Source: Halomonas fontilapidosi
Lineage (GTDB): Bacteria > Pseudomonadota > Gammaproteobacteria > Pseudomonadales > Halomonadaceae
Assembly: GCF_014192285.1 (NCBI RefSeq)
Contig: NZ_JACHXQ010000001.1
Span: 124,001 to 188,000 of the forward strand
Direction of reading: 5' to 3'
DNA length: 64,000 bases
Below, in pieces: positions 8,875 through 17,836 of the stretch. Numbering within the stretch: the first letter of the stretch is position 1; each line of letters begins with the position of its first letter. The notes beneath the pieces are model-generated. The model ran no database searches and was not told where the DNA came from. It saw nothing but the letters and a program-made list of their open reading frames with translations. A program made the translations under genes and the position numbers.

Positions 8875-9453
8875 TCAGATACGGTCGGTCTGGAAGGGGC
8901 CGATGCGCACGAGGTTTTCCGGGTCGTGCTCGCCACCGAGCTGGTCGGTGGAGAAATACTCGCGGCTGTTGAGCGGTGCCTGCCAGCGGGCGGCAAGCCG
9001 ACGGAACAGGCCCCAGGAGGCCTGGTTATCCGGCGTAATGGTGGTCTCCAGATGATGAACGTCGGCCATCTCGGGACGCGTCATGACGGCTTCCACCAGG
9101 CGCCGGGCCAGCCCGGTGCCCCGTGCCTTTTCGCCGACCGCCACCTGCCACAGGAAGTAGGTGTCCGGCGCGTTGCTTTTCACGTAACCGGAAACGAAGC
9201 CGACGATTTCACCTTCCTCGTTGGTCGCCACGGCACAGCTGTCACGGAACTGGGTCGCCAGCAGCAGATAGGCATAGGCGGAGTTGACGTCCAGCGGGGG
9301 GCAGGATTTGACCAGCTCATAGACGCCCCAGCCATCGTCGGGATTGGGCTTGCGGATGAACAGCGGGTAGCTGTCGTGACCGACAACGGCGTCCGCCACG
9401 GTGGGACGGGCCAGGTCGGCAGAGGGCGTAAAAGGCTCGGTAGTTGCGTTCAT
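8875..9453 (-). CDS. ectA: Diaminobutyrate acetyltransferase EctA
   Basis: A 192-residue GNAT-fold enzyme that acetylates 2,4-diaminobutyrate at N-gamma, the second step of ectoine synthesis. The acetyl-CoA loop is seen in QVAVGEKARGTGLARRLVEAV. The substrate part LVKSCPPLDVNSAYAYLLLATQF is highly conserved in the family. I prefer the ATG at 9451-9453 (MNATTEPFTPSADLA), which matches the H. elongata N-terminus as I recall it. An ATG two codons upstream (9459) is also possible. Neither has a strong ribosome-binding site. The promoter at 9486-9514 is directly upstream. Confidence 0.96.
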   Translation of the reverse strand: MNATTEPFTPSADLARPTVADAVVGHDSYPLFIRKPNPDDGWGVYELVKSCPPLDVNSAYAYLLLATQFRDSCAVATNEEGEIVGFVSGYVKSNAPDTYFLWQVAVGEKARGTGLARRLVEAVMTRPEMADVHHLETTITPDNQASWGLFRRLAARWQAPLNSREYFSTDQLGGEHDPENLVRIGPFQTDRI

Positions 9454-9485
9454 TGTCATGGTTCGCTGTAGCGAATTTGGAAAGA

Positions 9486-9514
9486 AGTATAACAGCGGCT
9501 TATCGCCAGTTCAA
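9486..9514 (-). promoter_or_regulatory. Sigma-70 type promoter of ectABC
   Basis: On the minus strand, TTGAAC (9509-9514) is followed after exactly 17 bp by TATACT (9486-9491). Each hexamer matches four or five consensus positions. The start codon is about 33 bp past the -10 box. This is the best promoter match I found in the window. Confidence 0.7.
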
Positions 9515-9635
9515 AGCCATGGTTATTCTGCCGAGCTGGAACCATAATGGAAAATTATGCTGCAAGGGCCATTATTTCCAGTGGAGCCATTGCTTTGGAT
9601 AATAGCTCACTCCCCTTGCGACGCTATGACAATCT

Positions 9636-9668
9636 GCAGCGGGTCTCCCCCTGGGCATGACCCGCTGC
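9636..9668 (-). terminator. Terminator after gorA
   Basis: A perfect 10-bp inverted repeat GCAGCGGGTC/GACCCGCTGC (9636-9645 and 9659-9668) with a 13-nt loop, 22 bp past the gorA stop and upstream of the ectA promoter. No strong T-tract. Confidence 0.5.
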
Positions 9669-9689
9669 GCCCCCGACGTCGTGGATTTT

Positions 9690-11051
9690 TCAGCGCCGAG
9701 TCGGCACCCGCATGGTGACGAACTCCTCGGCGCCGGTGGGATGAATGCCCACGGTGGCGTCGAAGTCCGCCTTGGTGAGGCCGGCACGCACGGCCACGGC
9801 GATCCCCTGGATCACCTCGCCGGCCTCCTCACCCACCATGTGGGCCCCCACCACCACATCACTCACATCATCGACGATCAGCTTCATCAGGCAGCGTTCA
9901 GTGCTGCCGGACAGGGTGTGCTTCATCGGCCGGAAGTCGGCTGCATAGACGCGAATCTCGCCGCATGCCTCGCGCGCCTGCTCCTCGGAGAGCCCCACGG
10001 TGCCGATGTTGGGATGGCAGAACACCGCGGTGGGGATGTTGCGGTAGTCCAGCGGGGCCGGCTCGACCTCGTCGAAGTGGTGCCTGACCATCTGCATGGC
10101 TTCGGCCAGCGCCACCGGGGTCAGCTCGGGGCCACCGGAGACATCACCCAGCGCGAGGATCGACGGCTCGGAAGTCTCGAAGCGCTCGTTGACGCGCAGA
10201 TGGCCGCTGTCGGTCAACGCGATGTCGAGGCGATCCAGGCCCAGGCCCTCGAGGTGGGGGCGGCGGCCGGTGGCGGCCAGGACCGCATCCACCTCCAACT
10301 GCTCACCATTGGTGAGGTTCACCCGCAGGCCCGAGGGGACCTTCTCGATGGAGGCAATATTGGCCTTGAAGTGCAGCTGGACACCCTTCTTGGCCATCTC
10401 GTCACGGGTGAACTCGCGCACCTGCTGATCGAAGCCGCGCAGGAACAGCTCGCCGCGGTAGACCAGGTGGGCCTCACTGCCCAGGCCATTGAAGATGCTG
10501 GCAAATTCCACGGCGATATAGCCGCCGCCGAGGACCAGAAAGCGCTCGGGAAAGCGCTCCAGGTCAAAGACCCGGTTGGAATCGACGACATGCTCGTTGC
10601 CCGGGAAATCGGGGACCCAGGGCCAGCCGCCCACCGCCACCAGGATCTTTTCCGCGCTGAATGTCTCGTCGTTGACGCTGACATGGTGCGCGTCCAGCAC
10701 CTGGGCGCGGCCATTGATCAGGCGCACGCCAGCCGAATCGAGCAGGCGTCCGTAGATGCCGTTGAGCCGCTTGATCTCGCCGATCTTGTTGTCGCGCAGC
10801 GTGGTCCATTCGAAGCGCGGTGCCTCGGCCAGTTGCCAGCCGAACCCCCCGGCATCCTCGAAGGCCTCGTGGAAATGGGCGGCGTAGGAGTAGAGCTTCT
10901 TGGGCACACAGCCCACGTTGACGCAGGTGCCACCCAGGTAGCGGTCCTCCGCCACGGCGACCCGCGCGCCGGTGGCAGCCGCGGTGCGGGCGGCGCGTAC
11001 CCCGCCGGATCCCGCCCCGATCACGAACAGGTCATAGTCGAAGTCTGACAC
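9690..11051 (-). CDS. gorA: Glutathione-disulfide reductase
   Basis: A 453-residue FAD/NADPH flavoprotein that reduces oxidised glutathione in the cytoplasm. The N-terminal FAD site is [16 protein letters not shown], and the redox-active disulfide is C43/C48 in [13 protein letters not shown]. The NAD(P) domain begins at [20 protein letters not shown], a second FAD contact is [11 protein letters not shown], and the C-terminal [12 protein letters not shown] supplies the catalytic His-Glu pair. [12 protein letters not shown] is the glutathione reductase form rather than lipoamide dehydrogenase. The order of the NADPH domain fits the gor family. It is monocistronic and divergent from the carbonic anhydrase gene. 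Confidence 0.93.
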   Translation of the reverse strand: MSDFDYDLFVIGAGSGGVRAARTAAATGARVAVAEDRYLGGTCVNVGCVPKKLYSYAAHFHEAFEDAGGFGWQLAEAPRFEWTTLRDNKIGEIKRLNGIYGRLLDSAGVRLINGRAQVLDAHHVSVNDETFSAEKILVAVGGWPWVPDFPGNEHVVDSNRVFDLERFPERFLVLGGGYIAVEFASIFNGLGSEAHLVYRGELFLRGFDQQVREFTRDEMAKKGVQLHFKANIASIEKVPSGLRVNLTNGEQLEVDAVLAATGRRPHLEGLGLDRLDIALTDSGHLRVNERFETSEPSILALGDVSGGPELTPVALAEAMQMVRHHFDEVEPAPLDYRNIPTAVFCHPNIGTVGLSEEQAREACGEIRVYAADFRPMKHTLSGSTERCLMKLIVDDVSDVVVGAHMVGEEAGEVIQGIAVAVRAGLTKADFDATVGIHPTGAEEFVTMRVPTRR

Positions 11052-11142
11052 GCATCTCTCCTGTCGAAGGGTCGAGCCACGTCGGCCCGTCTGTAAATCT
11101 CGGGGGGATCATACCAGCCGAGGCGAGGCCCCGGGAGAGCGG

Positions 11143-11171
11143 TTGACCGCCTCAGCGGGTGACGATACAAG
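11143..11171 (+). promoter_or_regulatory. Candidate promoter of the carbonic anhydrase gene
   Basis: TTGACC (11143-11148), a 17-bp spacer, then TACAAG (11166-11171), 43 bp before the ATG at 11214. Confidence 0.45.
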
Positions 11172-11213
11172 GGTCCCCCCTTTAACCGCCGAGCGAGCCA
11201 TCCGGAGCCTGAC

Positions 11214-11864
11214 ATGAGACACGAGATCGATAGACTGCTGGCCAACAACCGCAGCTGGGCGGAGAAGATGTGCCGGGACGATCCCGACTATTTCGCGCGT
11301 CTTGCCCGCCAGCAGAGCCCCGAGTACCTGTGGATCGGCTGTTCCGATTCTCGCGTGCCGGCCAACCAGATCATCGACCTGCCACCGGGCGAGGTCTTCG
11401 TCCATCGCAACGTCGCCAACCTGCTCCACCACAACGACATGAATGCTCTCTCGGTGGTGCAGTATGCCGTGGACGTGCTCAAGGTACGCCATATCATGGT
11501 GGTCGGCCACTACGGCTGCGGCGGTGTGCGGTCAGCCGTCGCCGGCGGCGAATGCGGCATGGTCGACTACTGGCTGCACTCGGTCCGCGAGCTCTACAGT
11601 GGTCATCGTGGCGCCCTGGAAGACCTGCCCCTCGAGGAACAGGTCGACCGCATGTGCGAGTTAAACGTCGAGGCTCAGGTCAACAATCTCTGCCGAACCA
11701 AGATCATCCAGCGGGCCTGGCAGCGCGGCCAGGCGCTCTCCGTTCACGGCTGGATCTACGGACTGAGCGATGGTCGGGTCAACGACCTCGACTGCAGCGC
11801 CCACGGCCTCGACCAGGTCGCCACCCTCTACCGCATCGATCGCCTCACCGCCAGCGGGGACTGA
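11214..11864 (+). CDS. can: Beta-class carbonic anhydrase
   Basis: A 216-residue enzyme for reversible CO2 hydration, supplying bicarbonate for biosynthesis. All zinc and active-site residues of the beta class are visible: C43, D45 and R47 in WIGCSDSRVP, then H99 and C102 in VVGHYGCGGV. Its length and the first residues (DRLLANNRSWAEKM) match the Can/CynT2 type of gammaproteobacteria. GGAG lies 8 bp before the ATG. It is divergent from gorA and probably monocistronic. Confidence 0.93.
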   Translation: MRHEIDRLLANNRSWAEKMCRDDPDYFARLARQQSPEYLWIGCSDSRVPANQIIDLPPGEVFVHRNVANLLHHNDMNALSVVQYAVDVLKVRHIMVVGHYGCGGVRSAVAGGECGMVDYWLHSVRELYSGHRGALEDLPLEEQVDRMCELNVEAQVNNLCRTKIIQRAWQRGQALSVHGWIYGLSDGRVNDLDCSAHGLDQVATLYRIDRLTASGD

Positions 11865-11909
11865 ACAGGCCCGGCAAGCACGCTCATTCGCCGCGCGCAT
11901 GGCCCCTCT

Positions 11910-11950
11910 CACAATTTCGATTGTGCGCCGGTGCCTGGGCTGACTATGTT
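11910..11950 (+). promoter_or_regulatory. Candidate promoter and operator of the peptide transporter operon
   Basis: A perfect inverted repeat CACAAT-TTCG-ATTGTG lies at 11910-11925. It overlaps a possible -35 TTGTGC (11921-11926), followed after 18 bp by TATGTT (11945-11950). The transporter gene starts at 12010. A repressor or LysR-type protein bound here would cover the -35 element. Confidence 0.35.
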
Positions 11951-12009
11951 GTTGCCTGGACCTTCGCGGTCATCACACCAACAACAAGTCACCCGGCACG
12001 GAACAACCT

Positions 12010-13584
12010 ATGACTCTCAAGAAGACCCTGCTGGCAAGCGTGATCGGCGCTGCCATGACCACCGCGGTACTGCCCTCCATGGCCAGCGCCGAAACCACCC
12101 TGCGCATGGCCTATGACGCCGACCCGGTCTCGCTGGACATCCACGAGCAGCTCTCCGGCGGTATCCTCCAGCTCTCCCACATGACCTTCGACCCGCTGGT
12201 GCGCTGGAACAAGGACCTGAGCTTCGAGCCGCGCCTGGCCACCAGCTGGGAGCAGGTCGACGACACCACCATGCGCATGACCCTGCGTGACGACGTGGCA
12301 TTTCACAGCGGCAACGCCTTCAGCGCCGAGGACGTGGTGTGGACCGTCGAGCGCCTCAAGCGCAGTCCGGACTTCAAGGCGATCTTCGAGCCCATCGAGA
12401 CGGTGACCGCGCTCGACGAGACCACGGTGGAGTTCAAGACCGGCGAGCCCTACCCGCTGCTGCTCAATCTCGCCACTTATATCTTCCCGCTGGACAGCGA
12501 GTTCTACAGCGGTACCGCCGAGGACGGTGACCCCAAGGACGAGATCGTCAAGAACGGTAATTCCTTTGCGTCGGCCAACCTCTCCGGCACCGGCCCCTTC
12601 ACCGTGGTCGAGCACCAGAAGGGCACCCGCATGGAGTTCGATCGCTTCGAGGGCTACTGGGACGAGGCGTCCCCCGGCAACGTCGATCAGATCGTGCTCA
12701 CGCCGATCAGCGAGAACGCCACCCGGGTCGCCGCCCTGCTCTCCGGCGACGTGGACTTCATCGCGCCGGTGCCGCCCAATGATCTGGACCGCATTCGCGA
12801 GGACGAGGACGTCAAGCTGGTCACCATGTCCGGCACGCGGATCATCTTCTTCCATATGAACCAGGAGCGCGTCGAGGCCTTCCAGGACCCGCGTGTTCGT
12901 CAGGCCTTTGCCTATGCGGTCAATCAGGAAGGCATCGCCGATCGACTGATGAAGGGCTTCGCCACGCCGGCGGCGCAGTTCTCGCCGGAGGGCTATGCGG
13001 GTCATGTGGCCGACCTGGAGCCGCGCTACGACCTGGAAAAGGCCAAGCAGCTGATGGCGGATGCCGGCTACGCTGACGGCTTCGAGATCTCCATGATGGC
13101 GCCCAACAATCGCTACGTGAACGATGCCAAGATCGCCCAGGCGGTGGCCGCCATGCTGGCGCGCATCAATGTCACGGTGGACCTCAAGACGCTGCCCAAG
13201 GCCCAGTACTGGGGCGAGTATGACGACCGCGCGGCCGACATGATGCTGATCGGCTGGCACGCCGACACTGAGGACAGCGCCAACTTCCACGAGTACCTGA
13301 CGGCTTGTCCGGACGCCGACACCGGTGCCGGCCAGTACAACGCCGGCAACTACTGCAATCCCGAGCTCGACAAGCTGGTGGCCGAGGCCAACCTGGAGGT
13401 CGACCTCGAGAAGCGGGCCGAGATGCTGCAGCAGGTCGAGCAGACCCTCCACGACGAGGCGGCCGTGGTGCCCCTGCACTGGCAGGACCTGGCCTGGGCC
13501 TCGGCGGACAACGTCATGATCGAACCGATCCTCAACGTGATGAACTTCCCCTACCTCGGGGACCTGGTCATCGAGGGCAAGTAA
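12010..13584 (+). CDS. Periplasmic dipeptide/oligopeptide-binding protein (SBP family 5)
   Basis: A 524-residue protein with a Sec signal peptide (cleavage about after ASA, residue 27). The mature part is a family-5 solute-binding protein: TLRMAYDADPVSLDIH at the start, GTGPFTVVEHQKGTRMEFDRFEGYW in the middle, DPRVRQAFAYAVNQEGI in the second lobe, and HDEAAVVPLHWQDLAWA near the end. It delivers the ligand to the permeases encoded downstream. Family 5 also includes opine, nickel and glutathione binders. The prolidase encoded in the following genes makes peptides the most likely ligands. Confidence 0.88.
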   Translation: MTLKKTLLASVIGAAMTTAVLPSMASAETTLRMAYDADPVSLDIHEQLSGGILQLSHMTFDPLVRWNKDLSFEPRLATSWEQVDDTTMRMTLRDDVAFHSGNAFSAEDVVWTVERLKRSPDFKAIFEPIETVTALDETTVEFKTGEPYPLLLNLATYIFPLDSEFYSGTAEDGDPKDEIVKNGNSFASANLSGTGPFTVVEHQKGTRMEFDRFEGYWDEASPGNVDQIVLTPISENATRVAALLSGDVDFIAPVPPNDLDRIREDEDVKLVTMSGTRIIFFHMNQERVEAFQDPRVRQAFAYAVNQEGIADRLMKGFATPAAQFSPEGYAGHVADLEPRYDLEKAKQLMADAGYADGFEISMMAPNNRYVNDAKIAQAVAAMLARINVTVDLKTLPKAQYWGEYDDRAADMMLIGWHADTEDSANFHEYLTACPDADTGAGQYNAGNYCNPELDKLVAEANLEVDLEKRAEMLQQVEQTLHDEAAVVPLHWQDLAWASADNVMIEPILNVMNFPYLGDLVIEGK

Positions 13585-13593
13585 GCCTCCCTC

Positions 13594-13613
13594 GCCGGCC
13601 CTTGCGGGCCGGC
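13594..13613 (+). terminator. Intercistronic hairpin after the binding-protein gene
   Basis: GCCGGCCC-TTGC-GGGCCGGC is a perfect 8-bp stem with a 4-nt loop, 10 bp after the stop codon. It stands in the 104-bp gap before the permease gene. Such hairpins often keep binding-protein mRNA in excess over the rest of the operon. Confidence 0.55.
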
Positions 13614-13688
13614 CATCCAAAACCCTGACCTCTGCGACGCGCTCGCCCAGCGAGTGCGTCGCCGCGTGTTGCACACGGGACGCCAGCC

Positions 13689-14735
13689 ATGATCGCTTTC
13701 CTGATCAAGCGCCTCTTCCATGCGTTGCTGGTGATGTTCATCATCAGCATCATCGCCTTCGCCATCCAGGACAACCTGGGCGACCCCATCCAGCAGATGG
13801 TCGGCCAGTCGGTCCCGGAGAGCGAGCGCGAGGCCCTGCGCGAGCAGCTGGGCCTCAACGACCCCTTCCTGGTCCAGTATCTGCGCTTTGCGGGCAATGC
13901 CCTGCAGCTGGACTTCGGCTACTCCTACATCTTCAACCAGCCGACCACCGAGGTTATCGCCCGCCACCTGCCGGCGACCCTCGAGCTGGTCTTCGCCACC
14001 ACCCTGCTGATCGTGCTGCTCTCGGTGCCGATCGGCGTCTACAGCGCCATCCGACCGCGCGCCTGGCTGTCGCGGTTCTTCATGGGGGTGTCGATCATCG
14101 GCATCTCGATCCCCGTCTTCCTCACCGCCATCATGCTGATCCAGCTGTTCGCCATCGGCGTCAGCTGGTCGCCCTTCCCCGCCGATACCGGCTGGGGGGC
14201 CTGGCTCAACGACCTGGTGAGCACCGAGGGTGGCATGCCGGCCTACGGCCGCGGCAACCCGGTGCCGGTATTTGGCACCTGGGCGACCAACTTCGCCTCC
14301 CTGGAAGGCCTCACCTACCTGGTGCTGCCGGCCATCTCGCTGGCCTCGATCATGCTGCCGCTGTTCATCCGGCTAATCCGCGCTGAGATGCTCGAGGTGC
14401 TGCAGTCGGAGTACGTGAAGTTCGCCCGCGCCAAGGGCATCTCGTTGCGCCGCATCTATTTCGTGCACGCCCTGAAGAACACCATGTTGCCGGTGATCAC
14501 CATGGGCGGGGTGCAGATCGGCACGCTGGTGGCCTACACCATCCTCACCGAGACGGTCTTCCAGTGGCCGGGCATGGGGCTGATGTTCCTCAACGCCATT
14601 CAGCGCTCCGACGTGCCGCTGATCATCACCTACCTGATGATCGTGGGGCTGATCTTCGTGATCACCAACACCCTGGTCGACCTGATCTATGGCCTGGTCA
14701 ATCCCACCGTCAAGCTGACAGGTAAACCCGCATGA
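13689..14735 (+). CDS. Peptide ABC transporter permease, DppB type
   Basis: A 348-residue inner-membrane protein with about six hydrophobic helices. The N-terminus FLIKRLFHALLVMFIISIIAF and the TPQxQ-like region fit the DppB/OppB family. The EAA loop that docks to the ATPases is seen at EYVKFARAKGISLRRIYFVHALKNTMLPVI (about 240-270, written in parts: EYVKFARAKG then HALKNTMLPV). The stop overlaps the start of the next permease (ATGA), which implies translational coupling. Confidence 0.88.
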   Translation: MIAFLIKRLFHALLVMFIISIIAFAIQDNLGDPIQQMVGQSVPESEREALREQLGLNDPFLVQYLRFAGNALQLDFGYSYIFNQPTTEVIARHLPATLELVFATTLLIVLLSVPIGVYSAIRPRAWLSRFFMGVSIIGISIPVFLTAIMLIQLFAIGVSWSPFPADTGWGAWLNDLVSTEGGMPAYGRGNPVPVFGTWATNFASLEGLTYLVLPAISLASIMLPLFIRLIRAEMLEVLQSEYVKFARAKGISLRRIYFVHALKNTMLPVITMGGVQIGTLVAYTILTETVFQWPGMGLMFLNAIQRSDVPLIITYLMIVGLIFVITNTLVDLIYGLVNPTVKLTGKPA

Positions 14736-15673
14736 CAACCACGACACCCCAGGTGGCGAGCCGCTGGTCACGCTTTCGCGGCTCCTACCTGCTCTACAGT
14801 TTCAAGCGTGACCTGATCGCACAGGTCAGCCTGGTGGTCTTCATCGCCCTGGTTGCCGTGGCCGTGCTGGCCCCGTGGCTGGCGCCCATGGACCCCTATG
14901 ATCTGGCGCAGATCGATATCATGGCCTCGGAGCTGCCGCCCTTCTGGGTCGACGGCAGCGACCCGGCCTATCTGATGGGCACCGACTCCCAGGGCCGCGA
15001 CCTGCTCTCCACCATTCTCTATGGTGCCCGAGTGTCGCTGATCATCGGCTTCGGCGCCGTGGCGCTCCAGGCCATGCTGGGGGTCAGCTTCGGGCTGCTG
15101 GCCGGCTACCTGGGTGGGCGCGTGGATGCCTTCCTGATGCGCCTGGCCGACATCCAGCTGTCGTTCTCCACCCTAATGGTGGCCATCGTGGTGGGCGCCC
15201 TGGTCAAGGCGGCGTTCGGCGGTGCCACCTTCAGCGCCTATGCGGTTCCGCTGCTGGTGCTGATCATCGGCCTGGCCGAATGGCCCCAGTATGCAAGAAC
15301 GGTGCGCGCCTCGGTGCTGGCCGAACGCCACAAGGAGTATGTCGATGCCGCCCGGGTGATGGGCTTCACCAGCCGGCGCATCATGTTTCGCCATATCCTG
15401 CCCAACACCCTGTCGCCGATCTTCGTCATCTCCACGGTGCAGGTGGCCAACGCCATCATCTCCGAGGCCGCGCTCTCCTTCCTCGGCCTGGGCATGCCCG
15501 AGACACAGCCGTCGCTGGGGTCACTGATCAAGTCGGGCTTCGACTACCTGCAGTCAGGCTCGTGGTGGATCACCCTGGTCCCCGGCCTGGTGCTGGTGGT
15601 GCTGGTGCTGGTGATCAACCTGCTCGGCGACTGGCTGCGTGACGTTCTCAACCCGCGACTCTACAAGGGCTGA
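14732..15673 (+). CDS. Peptide ABC transporter permease, DppC type
   Basis: A 313-residue inner-membrane protein. After a cytoplasmic start it has the first helix at about 28-50, then MGTDSQGRDLLSTILYGARV, the hallmark of the DppC/OppC family. The EAA loop is at DAARVMGFTSRRIMFRHILP. It is the partner of the DppB-type permease, with which it overlaps by four bases. Confidence 0.88.
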   Translation: MTTTTPQVASRWSRFRGSYLLYSFKRDLIAQVSLVVFIALVAVAVLAPWLAPMDPYDLAQIDIMASELPPFWVDGSDPAYLMGTDSQGRDLLSTILYGARVSLIIGFGAVALQAMLGVSFGLLAGYLGGRVDAFLMRLADIQLSFSTLMVAIVVGALVKAAFGGATFSAYAVPLLVLIIGLAEWPQYARTVRASVLAERHKEYVDAARVMGFTSRRIMFRHILPNTLSPIFVISTVQVANAIISEAALSFLGLGMPETQPSLGSLIKSGFDYLQSGSWWITLVPGLVLVVLVLVINLLGDWLRDVLNPRLYKG

Positions 15674-15677
15674 CTCC

Positions 15678-16697
15678 ATGGCACTTCTCGACGTAAACCA
15701 ACTCGACGTGCGCTTCGCCCTTCGCCGCGGCGATGTCAAGGCGCTGCGCGATGTCAGCTTCAGCCTGGAGCGTGGCGAGCGCCTGGGGATCGTGGGCGAA
15801 TCCGGCGCCGGCAAGTCGGTGGCGGCCTTCAGCCTGCTCAACCTGATCGCCAAGCCGGGCTATATCGCCGGTGGCAGCATCCATTTCGACGGCCGCGACC
15901 TGACCCAGATGAGCGACCGGGCACTGCGCCATGTGCGCGGCCACCGCATGTCGATGATCTTCCAGGATCCGATGATGACCCTGAACCCGGTGCTCTCGAT
16001 CGGCGATCAGATGGTCGAATGCCTCAAGGCCCACCGGCGCATCTCGACTCGCGAGGCCAGGGCCATCGCGCTGCGCAAGCTGGAGCAGGTGCAGATCCCC
16101 TCTCCCTCGGCACGCCTGGACCAGTATCCCCACGAGCTCTCCGGCGGCATGCGCCAACGGGTGATCATCGCCATCGCGCTGCTGCTCGACCCCGACATCA
16201 TCATCGCCGACGAGCCCACCACCGCGCTGGACGTGACCATCCAGGCCGAGATCATGGCGCTGCTGCTGGAGCTCTGCGAGAAGCACAACGTCGGCCTGAT
16301 CCTGATCACCCACGACCTCGGCGTGGTCAGTCAGGTCACTCAGCGGATGCTGGTCATGTACGCCGGCCGGGTGATCGAACAGGGGCCGACCCGCGAGATC
16401 ATCAACGACCCTCAGCACCCCTACACCCAGGGGCTGATCAACGCCTTGCCGCAGATGGCCACGCCGGGCAGTCGGCTGAACCAGATCCCCGGCAGCATGC
16501 CGTCGCTGGACAACCTGCCGAGCGGCTGCGCCTTCCACCCGCGCTGCGGCTTCGTCGAGCGTGCCGACGGCTCGACCCGCCGCGCCTGCATCGACGAGGT
16601 GCCCGACTTCGTCACCTCCGGCAACTGCCAGGCCGCCTGCCACATGGTCGCGGAGATGCTCGAACGTGAACGCATCCCGGCCGAGGAGATTCGCTGA
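15678..16697 (+). CDS. Peptide ABC transporter ATP-binding protein, DppD type
   Basis: A 339-residue ATPase. I chose the ATG at 15678 (MALLDVNQLDV), four bases after the previous stop. The longer frame from 15639 overlaps the permease gene. It has Walker A GESGAGKS, the ABC signature LSGGMRQRV, and Walker B IIIADEPTTALD. The C-terminal oligopeptide-transport extension (SGCAFHPRCGF, with Cys in TRRACID) is typical of DppD/OppD. The stop overlaps the ATG of the second ATPase. Confidence 0.9.
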   Translation: MALLDVNQLDVRFALRRGDVKALRDVSFSLERGERLGIVGESGAGKSVAAFSLLNLIAKPGYIAGGSIHFDGRDLTQMSDRALRHVRGHRMSMIFQDPMMTLNPVLSIGDQMVECLKAHRRISTREARAIALRKLEQVQIPSPSARLDQYPHELSGGMRQRVIIAIALLLDPDIIIADEPTTALDVTIQAEIMALLLELCEKHNVGLILITHDLGVVSQVTQRMLVMYAGRVIEQGPTREIINDPQHPYTQGLINALPQMATPGSRLNQIPGSMPSLDNLPSGCAFHPRCGFVERADGSTRRACIDEVPDFVTSGNCQAACHMVAEMLERERIPAEEIR

Positions 16698-17773
16698 TGA
16701 GTGCCACCGCTCAAGCCTATAGCCAAGCCCAAGCCCCCGCTCCCGGCCAGGCCAGCGAGACGGCCAGTCCGTTGCTGGAGATCCGCGGCGTGGAGAAGCA
16801 CTTCTCGCTCTCCGGGGATTTCCTCGAGCAGCTGAAGTTCAAGCGGGGGAAGATCGTCCGCGAACAGAAGTACGTGCACGCCATCAACGGCGTCGATCTG
16901 GATATTCAGCGCGGCGAAGCGCTCTGCGTGGTCGGTGAGTCCGGCTGTGGCAAGTCCACCGTGGCCCGCACCGTGATGGGCCTGCTGCATCCCAGTTCGG
17001 GTGAGATTCGCTACGACGGTCAACGTATCGACGATCTCTCGCACAAGGCGCTGATGCCCTATCGTCGCCGCATGCAGATGATCTTCCAGAACCCCTATGC
17101 CTCGCTCAATCCGCGCATGACCATCCAGCAGACGCTGGAGGAACCGATCCGCCTGCACCATCCGGACTGGTCGGCTCAGCGCGTCAAGCAGCAGGTCGCC
17201 GAGGTGATGGCCTCGGTGGGTATCGCCGCCGACTGGGGTGGCCGCTATGGCCACGAGTTCTCCGGTGGCCAGCGACAGCGTATTGCCATTGCGCGCGCGC
17301 TCGCCGTCGACCCGGAGTTCATCGTCGCCGACGAGCCGATCTCGGCGCTGGACGTGTCGATCCAGGCACAGGTGCTCAACCTGCTGATGGAGGCTCAGCA
17401 GCAGCGCAACCTGACCTACCTGTTCATCACCCACGACCTGGCGGTGGTCGAGCATTTCGGCACCCGGGTGGCGGTCATGTACCTGGGCCGGGTCTGCGAG
17501 GTGGCGCCGACGGCGACCCTCTTCGCCCGGCCGCGACACCCCTACACCCAGGCCCTGATGTCGGCAATCCCGCGCCTCGAGGACGACCGGCCGCAACACA
17601 TCCGCCTGGAGGGCGAAGTGCCCACGCCGGTCAACCTGCCGTCGGGCTGCGTCTTCCACGGGCGCTGCCCGTATGCCAACGAGCGCTGTCGGCGAGAGAT
17701 CCCGACGCTGATCGCCACCGATGACGGCGGGCAGGTGGCCTGCCACGCCGTCGAGGAAGGGCGCATCGCCTGA
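16697..17773 (+). CDS. Peptide ABC transporter ATP-binding protein, DppF type
   Basis: A 358-residue ATPase that forms the heterodimer with the DppD-type protein. It has Walker A GESGCGKST, the signature FSGGQRQRIAIARAL and Walker B IVADEPISALD. The C-terminal extension SGCVFHGRCPYANERCRRE is Cys-rich as in the family. An N-terminal insertion (FLEQLKFKRGKIVREQ) before Walker A is also common in DppF/OppF. It is the last gene of the five-gene importer. The LysR gene follows after 63 bp. Confidence 0.9.
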   Translation: MSATAQAYSQAQAPAPGQASETASPLLEIRGVEKHFSLSGDFLEQLKFKRGKIVREQKYVHAINGVDLDIQRGEALCVVGESGCGKSTVARTVMGLLHPSSGEIRYDGQRIDDLSHKALMPYRRRMQMIFQNPYASLNPRMTIQQTLEEPIRLHHPDWSAQRVKQQVAEVMASVGIAADWGGRYGHEFSGGQRQRIAIARALAVDPEFIVADEPISALDVSIQAQVLNLLMEAQQQRNLTYLFITHDLAVVEHFGTRVAVMYLGRVCEVAPTATLFARPRHPYTQALMSAIPRLEDDRPQHIRLEGEVPTPVNLPSGCVFHGRCPYANERCRREIPTLIATDDGGQVACHAVEEGRIA

Positions 17774-17836
17774 GGCCCGTCGCGGTATGGCACAATGCCG
17801 TGGCAACAAACGGACGCGGCACCCACGAGGATCGAC

